Shown here one piece after another: positions 7,086 to 14,910 of a DNA stretch of 34,397 nucleotides. The position numbers and the translations under genes are program-made. Source of the stretch: UMGS755 sp045595795. GTDB taxonomy: Bacteria; Bacillota; Clostridia; UBA1381; UBA9506. Each line of letters starts with the position of its first letter. The stretch's first letter is position 1. Below the pieces are notes generated by a model. That model saw only the letters and a program-made list of their open reading frames with translations. It had not been told where the DNA came from and did not search any database. The stretch is taken from positions 1 to 34,397 of the forward strand of contig JAZOBC010000051.1 of NCBI GenBank assembly GCA_045595795.1, in the 5' to 3' direction.

Positions 7086-7114
7086 AGTATACCACAGGAT
7101 AGGTGAGAAGTCAA
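7086..7114 (-). promoter_or_regulatory. Sigma-A promoter of the glycosyltransferase operon
   Basis: On the minus strand TTGACT (7114-7109) and TATACT (7091-7086) are 17 bases apart, about 40 bases before the first gene. It is back to back with the potABCD promoter. Confidence 0.8.
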
Positions 7115-7150
7115 TAAAACGACAAATTTCACAGGGGGATAAAATCTGTA

Positions 7151-7179
7151 TTGACAAGGCTATCAAAGTGTGTTATAAT
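7151..7179 (+). promoter_or_regulatory. Consensus sigma-A promoter of the potABCD leader
   Basis: TTGACA (7151-7156), a 17-base spacer and TATAAT (7174-7179) are a perfect match to consensus. Transcription should begin near 7186, almost 390 bases before potA. A promoter this strong with so long a leader suggests control by attenuation. Confidence 0.92.
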
Positions 7180-7185
7180 GTGTTC

Positions 7186-7500
7186 TGTCTCAATCGGAAA
7201 GAGTTTTCCGAAGCAAGATGTGACCGCCGGTGCAAATCGGCTAAGGCCATACGGACAGCCGGGTCAAATGCCGAAAACCGCCAAGAGGTGGTTGGCAACT
7301 TCTGTTGCCTTATTGATTGAGTTAAAAGCTCAAGTTTTATAAGTTGGTAACTATAAACCAGTGCCCTGAGGCATATAACTTGTGAAATGGTCAATAAGAG
7401 TAGTAAAAGTAATCTTTGCTATATAGACTCTAAACCCATTGAGATTTTACCCGCTATAGCTGTATTGTCTATAGCGATTGGGTCATATTTCGATTCTTGC
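7186..7500 (+). promoter_or_regulatory. Structured 5' leader, candidate riboswitch of unassigned class
   Basis: No protein-like reading frame with a ribosome binding site lies here. Helices seen by eye: TCGGAAA/TTTCCGA at 7194-7211. A three-way junction closed by TGACC (7221-7225) and GGTCA (7262-7266), holding hairpin GCCG/CGGC (7226-7241, loop gtgcaaat) and hairpin GGC/GCC (7245-7260). AACCGCC-aaga-GGTGGTT at about 7276-7293, which can be extended by TGCC/GGCA. GGCAAC-ttct-GTTGCC (7294-7309), which shares GGCA with that extension and so competes with it. A second enclosed unit, CAAGTT (7331-7336) with AACTTG (7377-7382), holds TGCC-ctga-GGCA. GCTATAG/CTATAGC (7453-7476) follows. I found no match to the cores of TPP, SAM-I, cobalamin, lysine, glycine, purine, guanidine-I, c-di-GMP or T-box RNAs. 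Confidence 0.6.
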
Positions 7501-7539
7501 AAGTGGTATGCTGTCTGCGGCATGCCACTTTTTATTTTA
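7501..7539 (+). terminator. Intrinsic terminator inside the potABCD leader (attenuator)
   Basis: AAGTGGTATGC (7501-7511) pairs with GCATGCCACTT (7520-7530), with one G-T pair and an eight-base loop, followed by TTTATTTTA. It lies after the promoter and 37 bases before the potA start, so it would stop transcription before the operon unless an alternative fold forms. Confidence 0.85.
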
Positions 7540-7575
7540 CTTGTCGTTAGAAGCCGGCAGAACGGGGGAGAGCAC

Positions 7576-8688
7576 ATGAAAAAAATTGTTGAACTGAAAA
7601 ACATTTCAAAATCCTATGATGGAGAAATGATTTTAGATCATATCAGTTTAGATATTTATGATAACGAGTTTATCACGTTGCTTGGTCCCTCCGGCTGCGG
7701 TAAAACTACAACGCTTCGTTTGATTGGCGGTTTTGAGCATCCTGATGATGGTGACATTCTGTTTATGGGTCAGCGTATCAACGATGTGCCGCCCCATAAG
7801 CGTAACGTCAATACGGTGTTTCAGAAATATGCACTGTTTCCGCATCTCAATGTATTTGAGAATGTGGCGTTTCCCTTGCGTGAACGCAAGCTCCCTAAAG
7901 CAGAAATCAAAGAAAAGGTTCAGAAAATGCTGGAGCTTGTTATGCTGTCTAATTTTGCAGACCGCCGTATCGGCAGTTTGTCAGGTGGACAGCAGCAGCG
8001 TGTTGCCATTGCCAGAGCACTGGTTAACGAACCGCAGGTGTTGCTTCTTGATGAGCCTTTGGGTGCTTTGGATTTAAAACTGCGGAAGGATATGCAGCAG
8101 GAACTGAAAAAAATTCAGAAAAGCACGGGGATTACCTTTATTTTTGTCACCCATGACCAAGAAGAGGCACTCAGCATGTCTGACACCATTGTGGTTATGA
8201 GCGAAGGCAAAATTCAGCAAATCGGCACGCCGGCAGATATTTATAACGAGCCTGTTAATGCCTTTGTGGCAGACTTTATCGGCGAAAGTAACATCATAGA
8301 CGGTGTGATGCTTGAAAATTATACGGTTCGTTTTTCCGGCCATACCTTCTCCTGTCTGGATGCAGGCTTTAATCAGGGGGAACCCGTTGATGTTGTGGTG
8401 CGTCCAGAGGATGTGGATATTGTACCCGATGACGTGGGCATGCTCAGTGGCGTAGTAACGTCCGTGACCTTTATGGGCGTTCATAATGAAATTATTGTGG
8501 ATATTGATGGTTTTAAGTGGATGATTCAGACCACGGAATCAGTGGACGTCGATGAGCGAATCGGCATTTCTTTAGACCCTGATGCCATTCATATTATGAA
8601 AAAATCCAAATACTCCGGCATGTTCGGGGATTATTCATCTTATTCGAATGAACTGGACGAGCTTTCTGATCCCGGAGGTGAGGAATGA
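7576..8688 (+). CDS. potA: Spermidine/putrescine-type ABC transporter ATP-binding protein
   Basis: The ATPase of a polyamine importer, forming a dimer beneath the PotB-PotC channel. The 370-residue product has Walker A GPSGCGKT (37-44), signature LSGGQQ (135-140), Walker B VLLLDEP (155-161), the H-loop THDQEE, and a C-terminal TOBE-type regulatory domain (VVVRPEDVDI, VTSVTFMGVHNEIIV). The start MKKIVELKNISKSYDG follows GGGGGAG. An in-frame ATG 63 codons upstream would translate through the terminator hairpin and has no ribosome binding site, so I reject it. Next is potB, one base after the stop. PotA-like ATPases also serve other solutes (iron, thiamine); the PotD partner favours polyamine. 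Confidence 0.93.
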   Translation: MKKIVELKNISKSYDGEMILDHISLDIYDNEFITLLGPSGCGKTTTLRLIGGFEHPDDGDILFMGQRINDVPPHKRNVNTVFQKYALFPHLNVFENVAFPLRERKLPKAEIKEKVQKMLELVMLSNFADRRIGSLSGGQQQRVAIARALVNEPQVLLLDEPLGALDLKLRKDMQQELKKIQKSTGITFIFVTHDQEEALSMSDTIVVMSEGKIQQIGTPADIYNEPVNAFVADFIGESNIIDGVMLENYTVRFSGHTFSCLDAGFNQGEPVDVVVRPEDVDIVPDDVGMLSGVVTSVTFMGVHNEIIVDIDGFKWMIQTTESVDVDERIGISLDPDAIHIMKKSKYSGMFGDYSSYSNELDELSDPGGEE

Positions 8689-8689
8689 G

Positions 8690-9574
8690 ATGGAGTTGAC
8701 TGCAAATCGCACCGGTAAAAAGCGTGCCAATGTGGCATTGATGCCTTATTCCGTCTGGTCGCTTCTCTTTATTTTAGTGCCGCTGATTTTCATTGCCTAT
8801 TATGCATTTACCGACGACCAATTTAATTTTACAACAGAGCACGTCATGCGGTTTTTTACAGAGACCAGTCAAATCAAGAATGACGATGGTTCTGTGCGCG
8901 AGATTTATACGTATTTAGCGATTTTTACGCGCTCCTTGAAGCTGGCAATCATTTCAACGGCGATTTGCCTGCTCATGGGATATCCCATGGCATATATTAT
9001 GGCGCGTGCTAAGGAAAAAACACAGAAAACCATGATGACGCTCATTATGATTCCCATGTGGATGAATTTTTTGATTCGTACCTATGCGTGGATGACAATT
9101 TTGCAGGACACCGGTATTTTAAACGGTCTATTAAGTAAGATCGGTATTGATCCCATTCATATTATCGGAACCGAGACAGCCGTTATCATTGGTATGGTTT
9201 ATGACTATTTTCCCTATATGATTCTGCCGATTTATTCGGTGATGGCAAAGATGGATTTGAAATTGTTAGAAGCTGCCCGGGATTTAGGTTGCACCGGCTT
9301 TTCTGTGCTCAGGCGAGTGATTTTTCCTTTGAGTCTGCCTGGTGTAATTTCCGGTATTAACATGGTTTTAATTCCCTCCATCAGCACCTTTTACATTTCG
9401 CAGAAATTAGGTAATGGTAAGTTTCTTTTAATTGGTGATACCATTGAAAGTCAATATATTGCAAACAATCTACATTTTGCGGCAGCTATCGCTTTTGTTT
9501 TAATGGTTGTTTTGCTTTTGTGCATGGCATTGGTGAAATATTTTACCAATCGTCATGTGTATGGAGGTGAGTGA
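8690..9574 (+). CDS. potB: Spermidine/putrescine-type ABC transporter permease PotB
   Basis: The first of two inner-membrane permease subunits. The 294-residue protein has six predicted membrane segments. The cytoplasmic EAA loop that docks on PotA reads LLEAARDLGCTGFSVLRRVIFPLSLPG, and the N-terminal part carries the PotB-typical periplasmic insertion DDQFNFTTEHVMRFF. I start it at MELTANRTGKK: GGAGGTG lies ten bases upstream and the ATG begins one base after the potA stop, suggesting translational coupling. Transporter order A-B-C-D is the classical arrangement. Confidence 0.93.
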   Translation: MELTANRTGKKRANVALMPYSVWSLLFILVPLIFIAYYAFTDDQFNFTTEHVMRFFTETSQIKNDDGSVREIYTYLAIFTRSLKLAIISTAICLLMGYPMAYIMARAKEKTQKTMMTLIMIPMWMNFLIRTYAWMTILQDTGILNGLLSKIGIDPIHIIGTETAVIIGMVYDYFPYMILPIYSVMAKMDLKLLEAARDLGCTGFSVLRRVIFPLSLPGVISGINMVLIPSISTFYISQKLGNGKFLLIGDTIESQYIANNLHFAAAIAFVLMVVLLLCMALVKYFTNRHVYGGE

Positions 9575-9575
9575 A

Positions 9576-10433
9576 ATGAAGCTGTCATCTAAAATCTATA
9601 CGGCTATAATTTTCCTTTTCCTCTTTGCACCCATTGTGGTGCTTTTGGTGTTTTCCTTTAATGAAGCAAAAAGCTTATCGGTTTTTTCCGGCTTTTCACT
9701 AAAGTGGTATGATGAGTTGTTTCATGATGAAAGCACGCTGGAATCCGTTAAGAACACGGTGATTCTTGCTTTTACGGCAACGGTCATTTCCACCGTGATG
9801 GGAACAGCAGCGGCTATGGGTATCCATAAAATCCGCAGCAAATGGTATCGTGCACTTATGGATTCTGTCACCAACATTCCCATGATTAACCCGGATATTA
9901 TCACCGGTATTTCGCTGATGTTGGTCTTTGTGTTTGTGGGACGGTTGTGGGGTGCTTCAACCAGCTTAAACTTTTGGACAATGCTCATTGCTCACGTCAC
10001 GTTCTGCCTGCCTTATGTGATCATGCAGGTGCTGCCAAAACTCCAGCAGATGGATCGTTCGTTGCCTGAAGCAGCTATGGACTTGGGTTGCCCGCCTGTA
10101 CGTGCCTTTTTCAAGGCGGTTTTGCCTGAAATTCTTCCCGGCATCATCACCGGCGCCATTATGGCATTTACTTTGTCGTTGGATGACTTTGTCATTAGTT
10201 ATTTCACAACGGGTAACGATTTCCAAACCTTGCCCATTCGAATTTATGGTATGACCAAGAAAACGGTTACACCTAAAATGTATGCTTTGGCAACCATTAT
10301 TTTCTTTGTGACACTGGCACTGTTGCTTCTTAGTAATTTAGTCAGCAATGAAGACAGCCAAAAACTCAAGGAATTGAAAAAGCATAAAAAAGCAGCTAGA
10401 CGTTCCGCTGCCAAACAGTCGCGGACAGCTTAA
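9576..10433 (+). CDS. potC: Spermidine/putrescine-type ABC transporter permease PotC
   Basis: The second permease subunit, 285 residues with six membrane segments. Its EAA loop is LPEAAMDLGCPPVRAFFKAVLPEILPG, and TLSLDDFVISYFTTG is the hallmark PotC segment before the fifth helix. The C-terminus is an unusually basic tail (KKHKKAARRSAAKQSR), likely cytoplasmic. The start MKLSSKIY follows GGAGGTGAG and lies one base after the potB stop; the seven-codon in-frame extension is rejected because the ribosome binding site falls inside it. Confidence 0.93.
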   Translation: MKLSSKIYTAIIFLFLFAPIVVLLVFSFNEAKSLSVFSGFSLKWYDELFHDESTLESVKNTVILAFTATVISTVMGTAAAMGIHKIRSKWYRALMDSVTNIPMINPDIITGISLMLVFVFVGRLWGASTSLNFWTMLIAHVTFCLPYVIMQVLPKLQQMDRSLPEAAMDLGCPPVRAFFKAVLPEILPGIITGAIMAFTLSLDDFVISYFTTGNDFQTLPIRIYGMTKKTVTPKMYALATIIFFVTLALLLLSNLVSNEDSQKLKELKKHKKAARRSAAKQSRTA

Positions 10434-10461
10434 ATTTTATAAAACTAAGGGAGGAACACAC

Positions 10462-11574
10462 ATGAAGAAAAAAATCATCGCACTCTGTCTGATGATGGCG
10501 GTTGTGGCCGGTTTATGCCTTGTGGGCTGCGGTGGCGGTAACACACTGACGCCGGATGTTTATAACTGGGGTGAATACATTTCAGACGGCAGCGAGGGTA
10601 CGTTTGATACCATCAATGAATTTGAGGCTTGGTATCAGGAAACCTACGGGACAAAGGTTAAGGTAAACTATACCACCTTTGCCTCCAATGAGGATATGTA
10701 TAGCAAGCTGTCAAGCGGTGCTGTCAGCTATGATGTTGTGATTCCCTCTGACTATATGATTGCCCGTATGGCAAAAGAAGATATGTTATTGCCTCTTGAT
10801 TTTTCCAACATCCCCAATTATCAGTATATTGATGATTCGTTTAAGGGGCTGTATTACGATGCAGAAAACAAATATACCGTGCCATATGCTTACGGTATCG
10901 TAGGTGTTATCTATAATGCCAACGAGGTTGATGCACAGGATTCAGGTACTTGGGATCTTTTGTGGAACGAAAAATATGCCGACAAAATTCTGCAGTTTAA
11001 CAATCCTCGTGATGCCTTTGGTATGGCAATGTATAAGCTGGGTCTTGATGTGAACTCTGAAGATACGGCGGTTTGGGATGCGGCTTACGAGGAATTGCTC
11101 CTGCAAAAGCCTTTGGTTTATAGCTTTGTCATGGACGAAATTTATAACATGATGGAATCCGGCGAAGCTGCCATTGGCGCTTATTATGCCGGTGACTATT
11201 TCACCATGGTTGATGCGCAGGCTGAAACTGTTGACCTTAAGTTCTATTATCCGGAGCGGACGAATTTTTATGTAGATGCAATGTGCATTCCCACTTGCTG
11301 TCAGAACAAAGAGCTTGCCGAAATATTTATTAACTACATGCTTTCGGAAGAACCTGCCATTGCCAATGCTGAATATACCTATTATGCTTCACCGAATCGT
11401 CTGGTATATGAAAATGAAGGCTATATCAGCGATATGGGCGAAGAAGCCATGTCTATTTTATATCCTGCTTTCGGCGATTTCTCAACGCAATATAATACTT
11501 ACGCATATCAGAATTTAAACAACGATATGCTGGACTATATGAATACTTTATGGGAAACTCTTAAAATCAACTGA
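10462..11574 (+). CDS. potD: Spermidine/putrescine-type substrate-binding lipoprotein PotD
   Basis: The extracellular solute-binding subunit, anchored as a lipoprotein in a Gram-positive. The 370-residue product has a basic N-terminus, a hydrophobic core and lipobox LVGC with Cys23 as the lipidation site, then a Gly-rich linker. The mature part begins VYNWGEYISDG, the classical PotD/PotF start, and continues with SNEDMYSKLSSG, YDVVIPSDYMI and VPYAYGIVGVIYN. FYVDAMCIPTCCQNK is the late conserved segment. GGGAGG precedes the ATG by about eight bases. It closes the potABCD operon and is followed by a terminator. Spermidine versus putrescine preference cannot be read by eye. Confidence 0.93.
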   Translation: MKKKIIALCLMMAVVAGLCLVGCGGGNTLTPDVYNWGEYISDGSEGTFDTINEFEAWYQETYGTKVKVNYTTFASNEDMYSKLSSGAVSYDVVIPSDYMIARMAKEDMLLPLDFSNIPNYQYIDDSFKGLYYDAENKYTVPYAYGIVGVIYNANEVDAQDSGTWDLLWNEKYADKILQFNNPRDAFGMAMYKLGLDVNSEDTAVWDAAYEELLLQKPLVYSFVMDEIYNMMESGEAAIGAYYAGDYFTMVDAQAETVDLKFYYPERTNFYVDAMCIPTCCQNKELAEIFINYMLSEEPAIANAEYTYYASPNRLVYENEGYISDMGEEAMSILYPAFGDFSTQYNTYAYQNLNNDMLDYMNTLWETLKIN

Positions 11575-11604
11575 TGCATGCCGCTAAAAACGGTCATGAA
11601 ATGA

Positions 11605-11644
11605 AAAGCTGCAGCTGGCGAAAAGCGTTGCTGCAGCTTTCTTG
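11605..11644 (+). terminator. potABCD operon terminator
   Basis: AAAGCTGCAGC (11605-11615) pairs with GCTGCAGCTTT (11630-11640) around a 14-base loop. The tail TTTCTTG is short, so some read-through into dus is possible. Confidence 0.65.
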
Positions 11645-11672
11645 TATCGGAACTGTTAAAGGATGATTTCGG

Positions 11673-12599
11673 ATGAAATTATATTTTGCGCCCTTAGAGG
11701 GGATCACAACACGTGCCTACCGTAATGCGCATGCGGCTGTTTTTGGCGGGTGTGATGCTTATTATGCGCCGTTTATTACGCCAAGTGATCATGAAAGAAT
11801 CAGCCGACGTGGTCTTAAGGATGTTTTGCCTGAGGATGACACAACCGGCTGCCTGAAAGTGCAGGTGCTGACCAATCAAGCGCAATCGTTTTTGAAATTT
11901 TCGAAAAAGGTAGCACTGCTGGGCTATGATGAAATCAATTTAAACTTAGGTTGCCCTGCAGCGCGTGTGGTGCAAAAGGGCAGAGGTTCCGGCTTTCTGA
12001 GTGAGCCGGATGAATTGGAACATTTTTTTGAAGAAGTTTTTTCTACTTGTTCTATGCGCGTTTCAGTGAAAAGCCGATTGGGGGACAGCGATGCCGGTGA
12101 AATGGAACGGTTACTCTCAATCTATAACCAATTTCCGATATCTCTTTTGATTGTTCATCCCAGAACCAGAACACAGTTTTATGGTGGTGAGCCGGACATG
12201 GAAGCCTTTTCCAAGGTGTATCACCAAACCAAACACCCCCTATGCTATAATGGAGACGTAGTGACGGTGGCAGACTATCAGCGGATTGTAATAGAGTACC
12301 CTGATTTAGATGGTGTGATGATTGGGAGAGGCGCGGTGCAGAATCCGGCCATGTTTCGGGAAATTCGGGGCGGAAAATGTCTTTCCACAGAAGAACTCAT
12401 CACGTTTTCCGGTCTTTTGACAGACAGTTATTATGAGCTGTTAAAATCTGAAACCTTTACCTTGCACAAACTGAAGGAAATATGGACATATCTGATGAAT
12501 AACTTTCCTAATGAAAAGAAAATTGCCAAAGCAATGAAAAAAGCTACAAAGCTCAGTGATTTTAAATCTGCACTTTGTGCTTTGCCTGCAATTAAGTGA
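11673..12599 (+). CDS. dus: tRNA-dihydrouridine synthase family protein
   Basis: Dus enzymes are FMN flavoproteins that reduce uridines in the tRNA D-loop. The 308-residue product has the TIM-barrel start YFAPLEGITTRAYRNAH, the catalytic motif NLNLGCPAARVVQKGRGSGFL with Cys94, SVKSRLG and HPRTRTQFYGG for FMN and RNA contacts, YNGDV, and MIGRGAVQNPAMF for FMN phosphate binding. It is a divergent member, with AARVVQKG where many Dus proteins have VKKVVKKG, and the C-terminal helical domain is of usual size. The subgroup (DusB-like or other) cannot be set by eye. It stands alone between potABCD and a bidirectional terminator. Confidence 0.9.
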   Translation: MKLYFAPLEGITTRAYRNAHAAVFGGCDAYYAPFITPSDHERISRRGLKDVLPEDDTTGCLKVQVLTNQAQSFLKFSKKVALLGYDEINLNLGCPAARVVQKGRGSGFLSEPDELEHFFEEVFSTCSMRVSVKSRLGDSDAGEMERLLSIYNQFPISLLIVHPRTRTQFYGGEPDMEAFSKVYHQTKHPLCYNGDVVTVADYQRIVIEYPDLDGVMIGRGAVQNPAMFREIRGGKCLSTEELITFSGLLTDSYYELLKSETFTLHKLKEIWTYLMNNFPNEKKIAKAMKKATKLSDFKSALCALPAIK

Positions 12600-12623
12600 C
12601 GGCTTTTATTAATGAACAGAAGA

Positions 12624-12671
12624 AAAAGGCGATGACATAGCAACGATCTGTTGCAGAAGTCATCGCCTTTT
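12624..12671. terminator. Bidirectional terminator between dus and the DUF1540 gene
   Basis: AAAAGGCGATGAC (12624-12636) pairs perfectly with GTCATCGCCTTTT (12659-12671), with an inner GCAAC/GTTGC hairpin. A-rich and T-rich flanks serve both strands. Confidence 0.88.
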
Positions 12672-12737
12672 GTGTTTGCTGTTAACAAGGTGCATCTAAG
12701 TTATGATATTAACAGCAAGTTACATGAAATGCAAGGT

Positions 12738-12905
12738 TTAGGAGGTCTTTTTCTTGAAAGATTTACAGTCTGTACATTGCATTTCGGTAGGATTTTGCTC
12801 GTGAGTTCCCACAGTGATGGAATCCAGTGTGCAATATTGCTCACTGCAGTCATTATACGTGCACTGCTGAACCGTACATTTAATAGTTTGTTTTCCGGCG
12901 TTCAT
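12738..12905 (-). CDS. DUF1540 small cysteine-rich protein
   Basis: The 55-residue product starts MNAGKQTIKCTVQQC and contains the DUF1540 pattern: C-x5-C-x4-C-x3-C, an ITVG turn, and a final C-x2-C before a basic tail (CTDCKSFKKKTS). The family is of unknown function and common in Clostridia. Clustered cysteines suggest metal binding. GGAG lies seven bases before the chosen ATG; eight extra in-frame codons upstream are unsupported. It follows the cysteine-desulfurase-like gene on the same strand by about 90 bases and may be co-transcribed with it. Confidence 0.88.
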   Translation of the reverse strand: MNAGKQTIKCTVQQCTYNDCSEQYCTLDSITVGTHEQNPTEMQCTDCKSFKKKTS

Positions 12906-12994
12906 GATAACGCTCCTTTCTGCAACCAATCTTTTGTTGCATGCATATCATTCTTTTTCGTGCCTGACTCTATTTTGTTCTGAATACATTTATT

Positions 12995-14128
12995 TTATAC
13001 GCCGCTTTTTGCAATTTGATTCAGTGCTAAAGTAGCGCGGTCTATATCGCTTTTTTGGGTAAAATATCCAAAACTGAATCGAACACAACCTCGCTCAAGC
13101 GTTCCTAAGGTTTTGTGTGCTGCTGGTGCACAGTGAAGACCGGCGCGAACAGCAATGCCATACTCACGATTTAAAAGATCGGCAACAGCGATGGCGTCTG
13201 TATCTTCAAGATTCAGCGCAACGATGCCGGTGGTGTTTTCATCGCCATAAATTTCAACGTTTTTTATATTTTTAACTTTTTCTTTAAAATATTCACACAG
13301 TATGGCATCGTGTTCAAGCATAGCTTTCGTACCTTCCTTCAAAATGAAGTCGACAGCGGCACCCAGACCGGCTATAGCAGGCACATTGAGTGTGCCGCTT
13401 TCCAATCTGTCCGGCATCTCCTTTGGTTGTGATAAAAGCTCCGATTGGCTACCGGTACCGCCTTCTATCAGTGTTTTCAGAATCAGTCCTTCTCTCACGT
13501 ATAATCCGCCGGAGCCCTGAGGGCCATAAAGTCCTTTATGGCCGGGGAATGCCAATAAATCAAGTGTTGAAGCATCAATGTCAAGGATGCCGGCGCTTTG
13601 TGCGGCATCCACCATGAAGTATGTTCTCGGTCGGCGCACAAGTCTTGCAATTTCTTTTATGTCATAATAATTACCGCAAACATTAGAGGCGTGTGTGCAA
13701 ACAACAAGCTTGGTGTTCGGGCGAAGAGCACGGACAAAGTCTTGTGGGTTTAAGTGTCCGACAGGGTCAGCCTGCACTTCGGTGTAGTCAATCATGCCGC
13801 GCCGTTTGAGCTCAGCAAGCGGTCTTAGAACCGAGTTGTGCTCCATGGAGCTTGTCACCACGTGGTCACCCGGGCAAAGAACACCCTTGATACCGGCGTT
13901 TAAAGCGGTGGTTGTGTTTTGAAAAAATGCAATGCTTTCCGGCGCTTCTACATGAAACAGCCGACAGAGTTTTTCTCTTGTGTCATATACTAATTCTCCT
14001 GCTTTGACGGACGGTGTATGCCCACCACGACCGGGGTTTGCGCTGCTATATACCATAGCATCGTAAACAGAGCGATAGACCTGCTGTGGTTTTATATATG
14101 AGGTTGCTGCGTAATCAAGATATATCAT
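12995..14128 (-). CDS. Cysteine desulfurase-like class V aminotransferase
   Basis: A PLP enzyme expected to take sulfur (or selenium) from cysteine-type substrates as an enzyme persulfide. The 377-residue protein has MIYLDYAATSYIKP at the start, SSMEHNSVLRPL (PLP-stacking His97), VDAAQSAG, the PLP lysine in FPGHKGLYGPQG (Lys198) and the candidate catalytic cysteine in RAGLHCAPAAH (Cys333). The short CAP loop and SANPGRGGH place it in the Csd/SufS-like branch found alone in many Clostridia, distinct from the NifS/IscS-type enzyme encoded at 30028. No iscU or suf partner is adjacent. A sporulation-type -10 lies upstream. Its physiological sulfur acceptor is unknown. Confidence 0.88.
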   Translation of the reverse strand: MIYLDYAATSYIKPQQVYRSVYDAMVYSSANPGRGGHTPSVKAGELVYDTREKLCRLFHVEAPESIAFFQNTTTALNAGIKGVLCPGDHVVTSSMEHNSVLRPLAELKRRGMIDYTEVQADPVGHLNPQDFVRALRPNTKLVVCTHASNVCGNYYDIKEIARLVRRPRTYFMVDAAQSAGILDIDASTLDLLAFPGHKGLYGPQGSGGLYVREGLILKTLIEGGTGSQSELLSQPKEMPDRLESGTLNVPAIAGLGAAVDFILKEGTKAMLEHDAILCEYFKEKVKNIKNVEIYGDENTTGIVALNLEDTDAIAVADLLNREYGIAVRAGLHCAPAAHKTLGTLERGCVRFSFGYFTQKSDIDRATLALNQIAKSGV

Positions 14129-14160
14129 AAAAATCCTCTCCGTTTTTGTTTCTTTTTATC

Positions 14161-14188
14161 AGTATATGCCGATAAAAGACAGATCGTG
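14161..14188 (-). promoter_or_regulatory. Possible sigma-K/sigma-E-like promoter of the desulfurase-like gene
   Basis: On the minus strand CATATACT (14168-14161), continuing GA, lies 17 bases after CAC (14188-14186). The ten bases CATATACTGA are identical to the element before the Ala/Cys-rich gene. TATACT could also act as a sigma-A -10, but no good -35 is spaced for it. Confidence 0.35.
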
Positions 14189-14191
14189 ACA

Positions 14192-14221
14192 GTCATCATT
14201 TTATGCCTATAAGCATATCTT
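14192..14221 (+). promoter_or_regulatory. Sigma-E-like promoter of the three-gene unknown operon
   Basis: GTCATCATT (14192-14200), 13 bases, then CATATCTT (14214-14221) resembles the B. subtilis sigma-E form GTCATATT-N13/14-CATACAAT. It is 34 bases before the first ATG. Confidence 0.5.
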
Positions 14222-14255
14222 GATAGTGAAAATGATTTAAAGGAGAGGTAGCTGA

Positions 14256-14513
14256 ATGTTTGATAAACAAATGTTTAAGCAATTGGAAAAAATGCTGGGA
14301 CAAATGACCCCAAAGCAAAAAGAAAAGCTTGCAAATATTATGAAAGATGAGCAGAGCTTAAAGCAGGCGCTTTCTAACATTGACCCTGAAAAAGCAAAAC
14401 AGGTCACAGAGGAACTAAATATGCCGAATGTTTCTGTGAATGATTTGGAAAAAATGGCAAAAGATTTTTCTAATAAACCTGAATCAATACGGAATATAGA
14501 AAAAGACTTATAG
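14256..14513 (+). CDS. 85-residue charged helical protein, unknown
   Basis: No named family recognised. The product is soluble, highly charged and probably all helical: MFDKQMFKQLEKMLGQM, then QKEKLANIMKDEQSLKQAL, then KAKQVTEELNMPNVSV and a Lys/Glu tail. AGGAGAGG precedes the ATG. It is the first gene of a three-gene unit, with 16 bases to the next, under a sigma-E-like promoter. The MTPKQKEKLANIMKDEQ segment and its gene partners suggest a conserved clostridial set that may belong to sporulation. That is inference from promoter and company, not from homology. Confidence 0.75.
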   Translation: MFDKQMFKQLEKMLGQMTPKQKEKLANIMKDEQSLKQALSNIDPEKAKQVTEELNMPNVSVNDLEKMAKDFSNKPESIRNIEKDL

Positions 14514-14529
14514 AAAGGTTGGGGCGAAT

Positions 14530-14895
14530 ATGAGTGAGGATAGCAACAAACTGCTGGAAACCATCATGGGTGCACTTGGTGATAATCCTTCTGAAACAAT
14601 CAGCCAAATGCTTTCGTCCTTGGGTGCTACTTCTTCCGAGGATTGTGATGAGGCAGAAGAAGCACAGCAAGAATCCGGCGGTGGCATTGATTTAGACATG
14701 ATTTTAAAAATTCAGGGCTTAATGGGTCAACTCAACCAAAATAGCCAGGATGAGCGCAGTGCGTTGCTTTCTGCCATTCGCCCGTTTTTAAGTGAGGAGC
14801 GCAGACCGCAGGTTGATCAGGCGATGAAACTGTTAAAACTGACGCAACTGGCGAAAACAGCGCAGGATATGGACTTATTCAAAGGTCTGTTATAA
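14530..14895 (+). CDS. 121-residue acidic helical protein, unknown
   Basis: No named family recognised. The N-terminal half is acidic and Ser/Gln-rich (SSEDCDEAEEAQQESGGG, about residues 35-52). The C-terminal half is helical and better ordered: LDMILKIQGLMGQLNQ, LLSAIRPFLSEERRPQVDQA and MKLLKLTQLAKTAQDM. I have the impression that the ALKPFLSE-type segment recurs in small hypothetical proteins of spore-forming Clostridia. It sits between two other small genes of the same operon, with 15 bases to the following ATG, so the three proteins may work together. Confidence 0.78.
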   Translation: MSEDSNKLLETIMGALGDNPSETISQMLSSLGATSSEDCDEAEEAQQESGGGIDLDMILKIQGLMGQLNQNSQDERSALLSAIRPFLSEERRPQVDQAMKLLKLTQLAKTAQDMDLFKGLL

Positions 14896-14910
14896 ACGGG
14901 GGATAATACC

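Noticed and set aside
7186..7320. Cobalamin riboswitch upstream of potABCD
   Set aside because: Segments such as CCGGTGCAAATC and AGCCGGG recall parts of the cobalamin fold, but the B12 box (GCCACTG) and the CCGCAACTGT segment are absent and the order of helices does not fit.
7387..7575. In-frame 63-codon N-terminal extension of PotA
   Set aside because: It reads through the terminator hairpin, has no ribosome binding site, and PotA proteins start at MKKIVELKNI with a good site.
12431..12688. Minus-strand frame of 85 codons over the 3' end of dus
   Set aside because: It spans the bidirectional terminator and dus itself, with no start signals.
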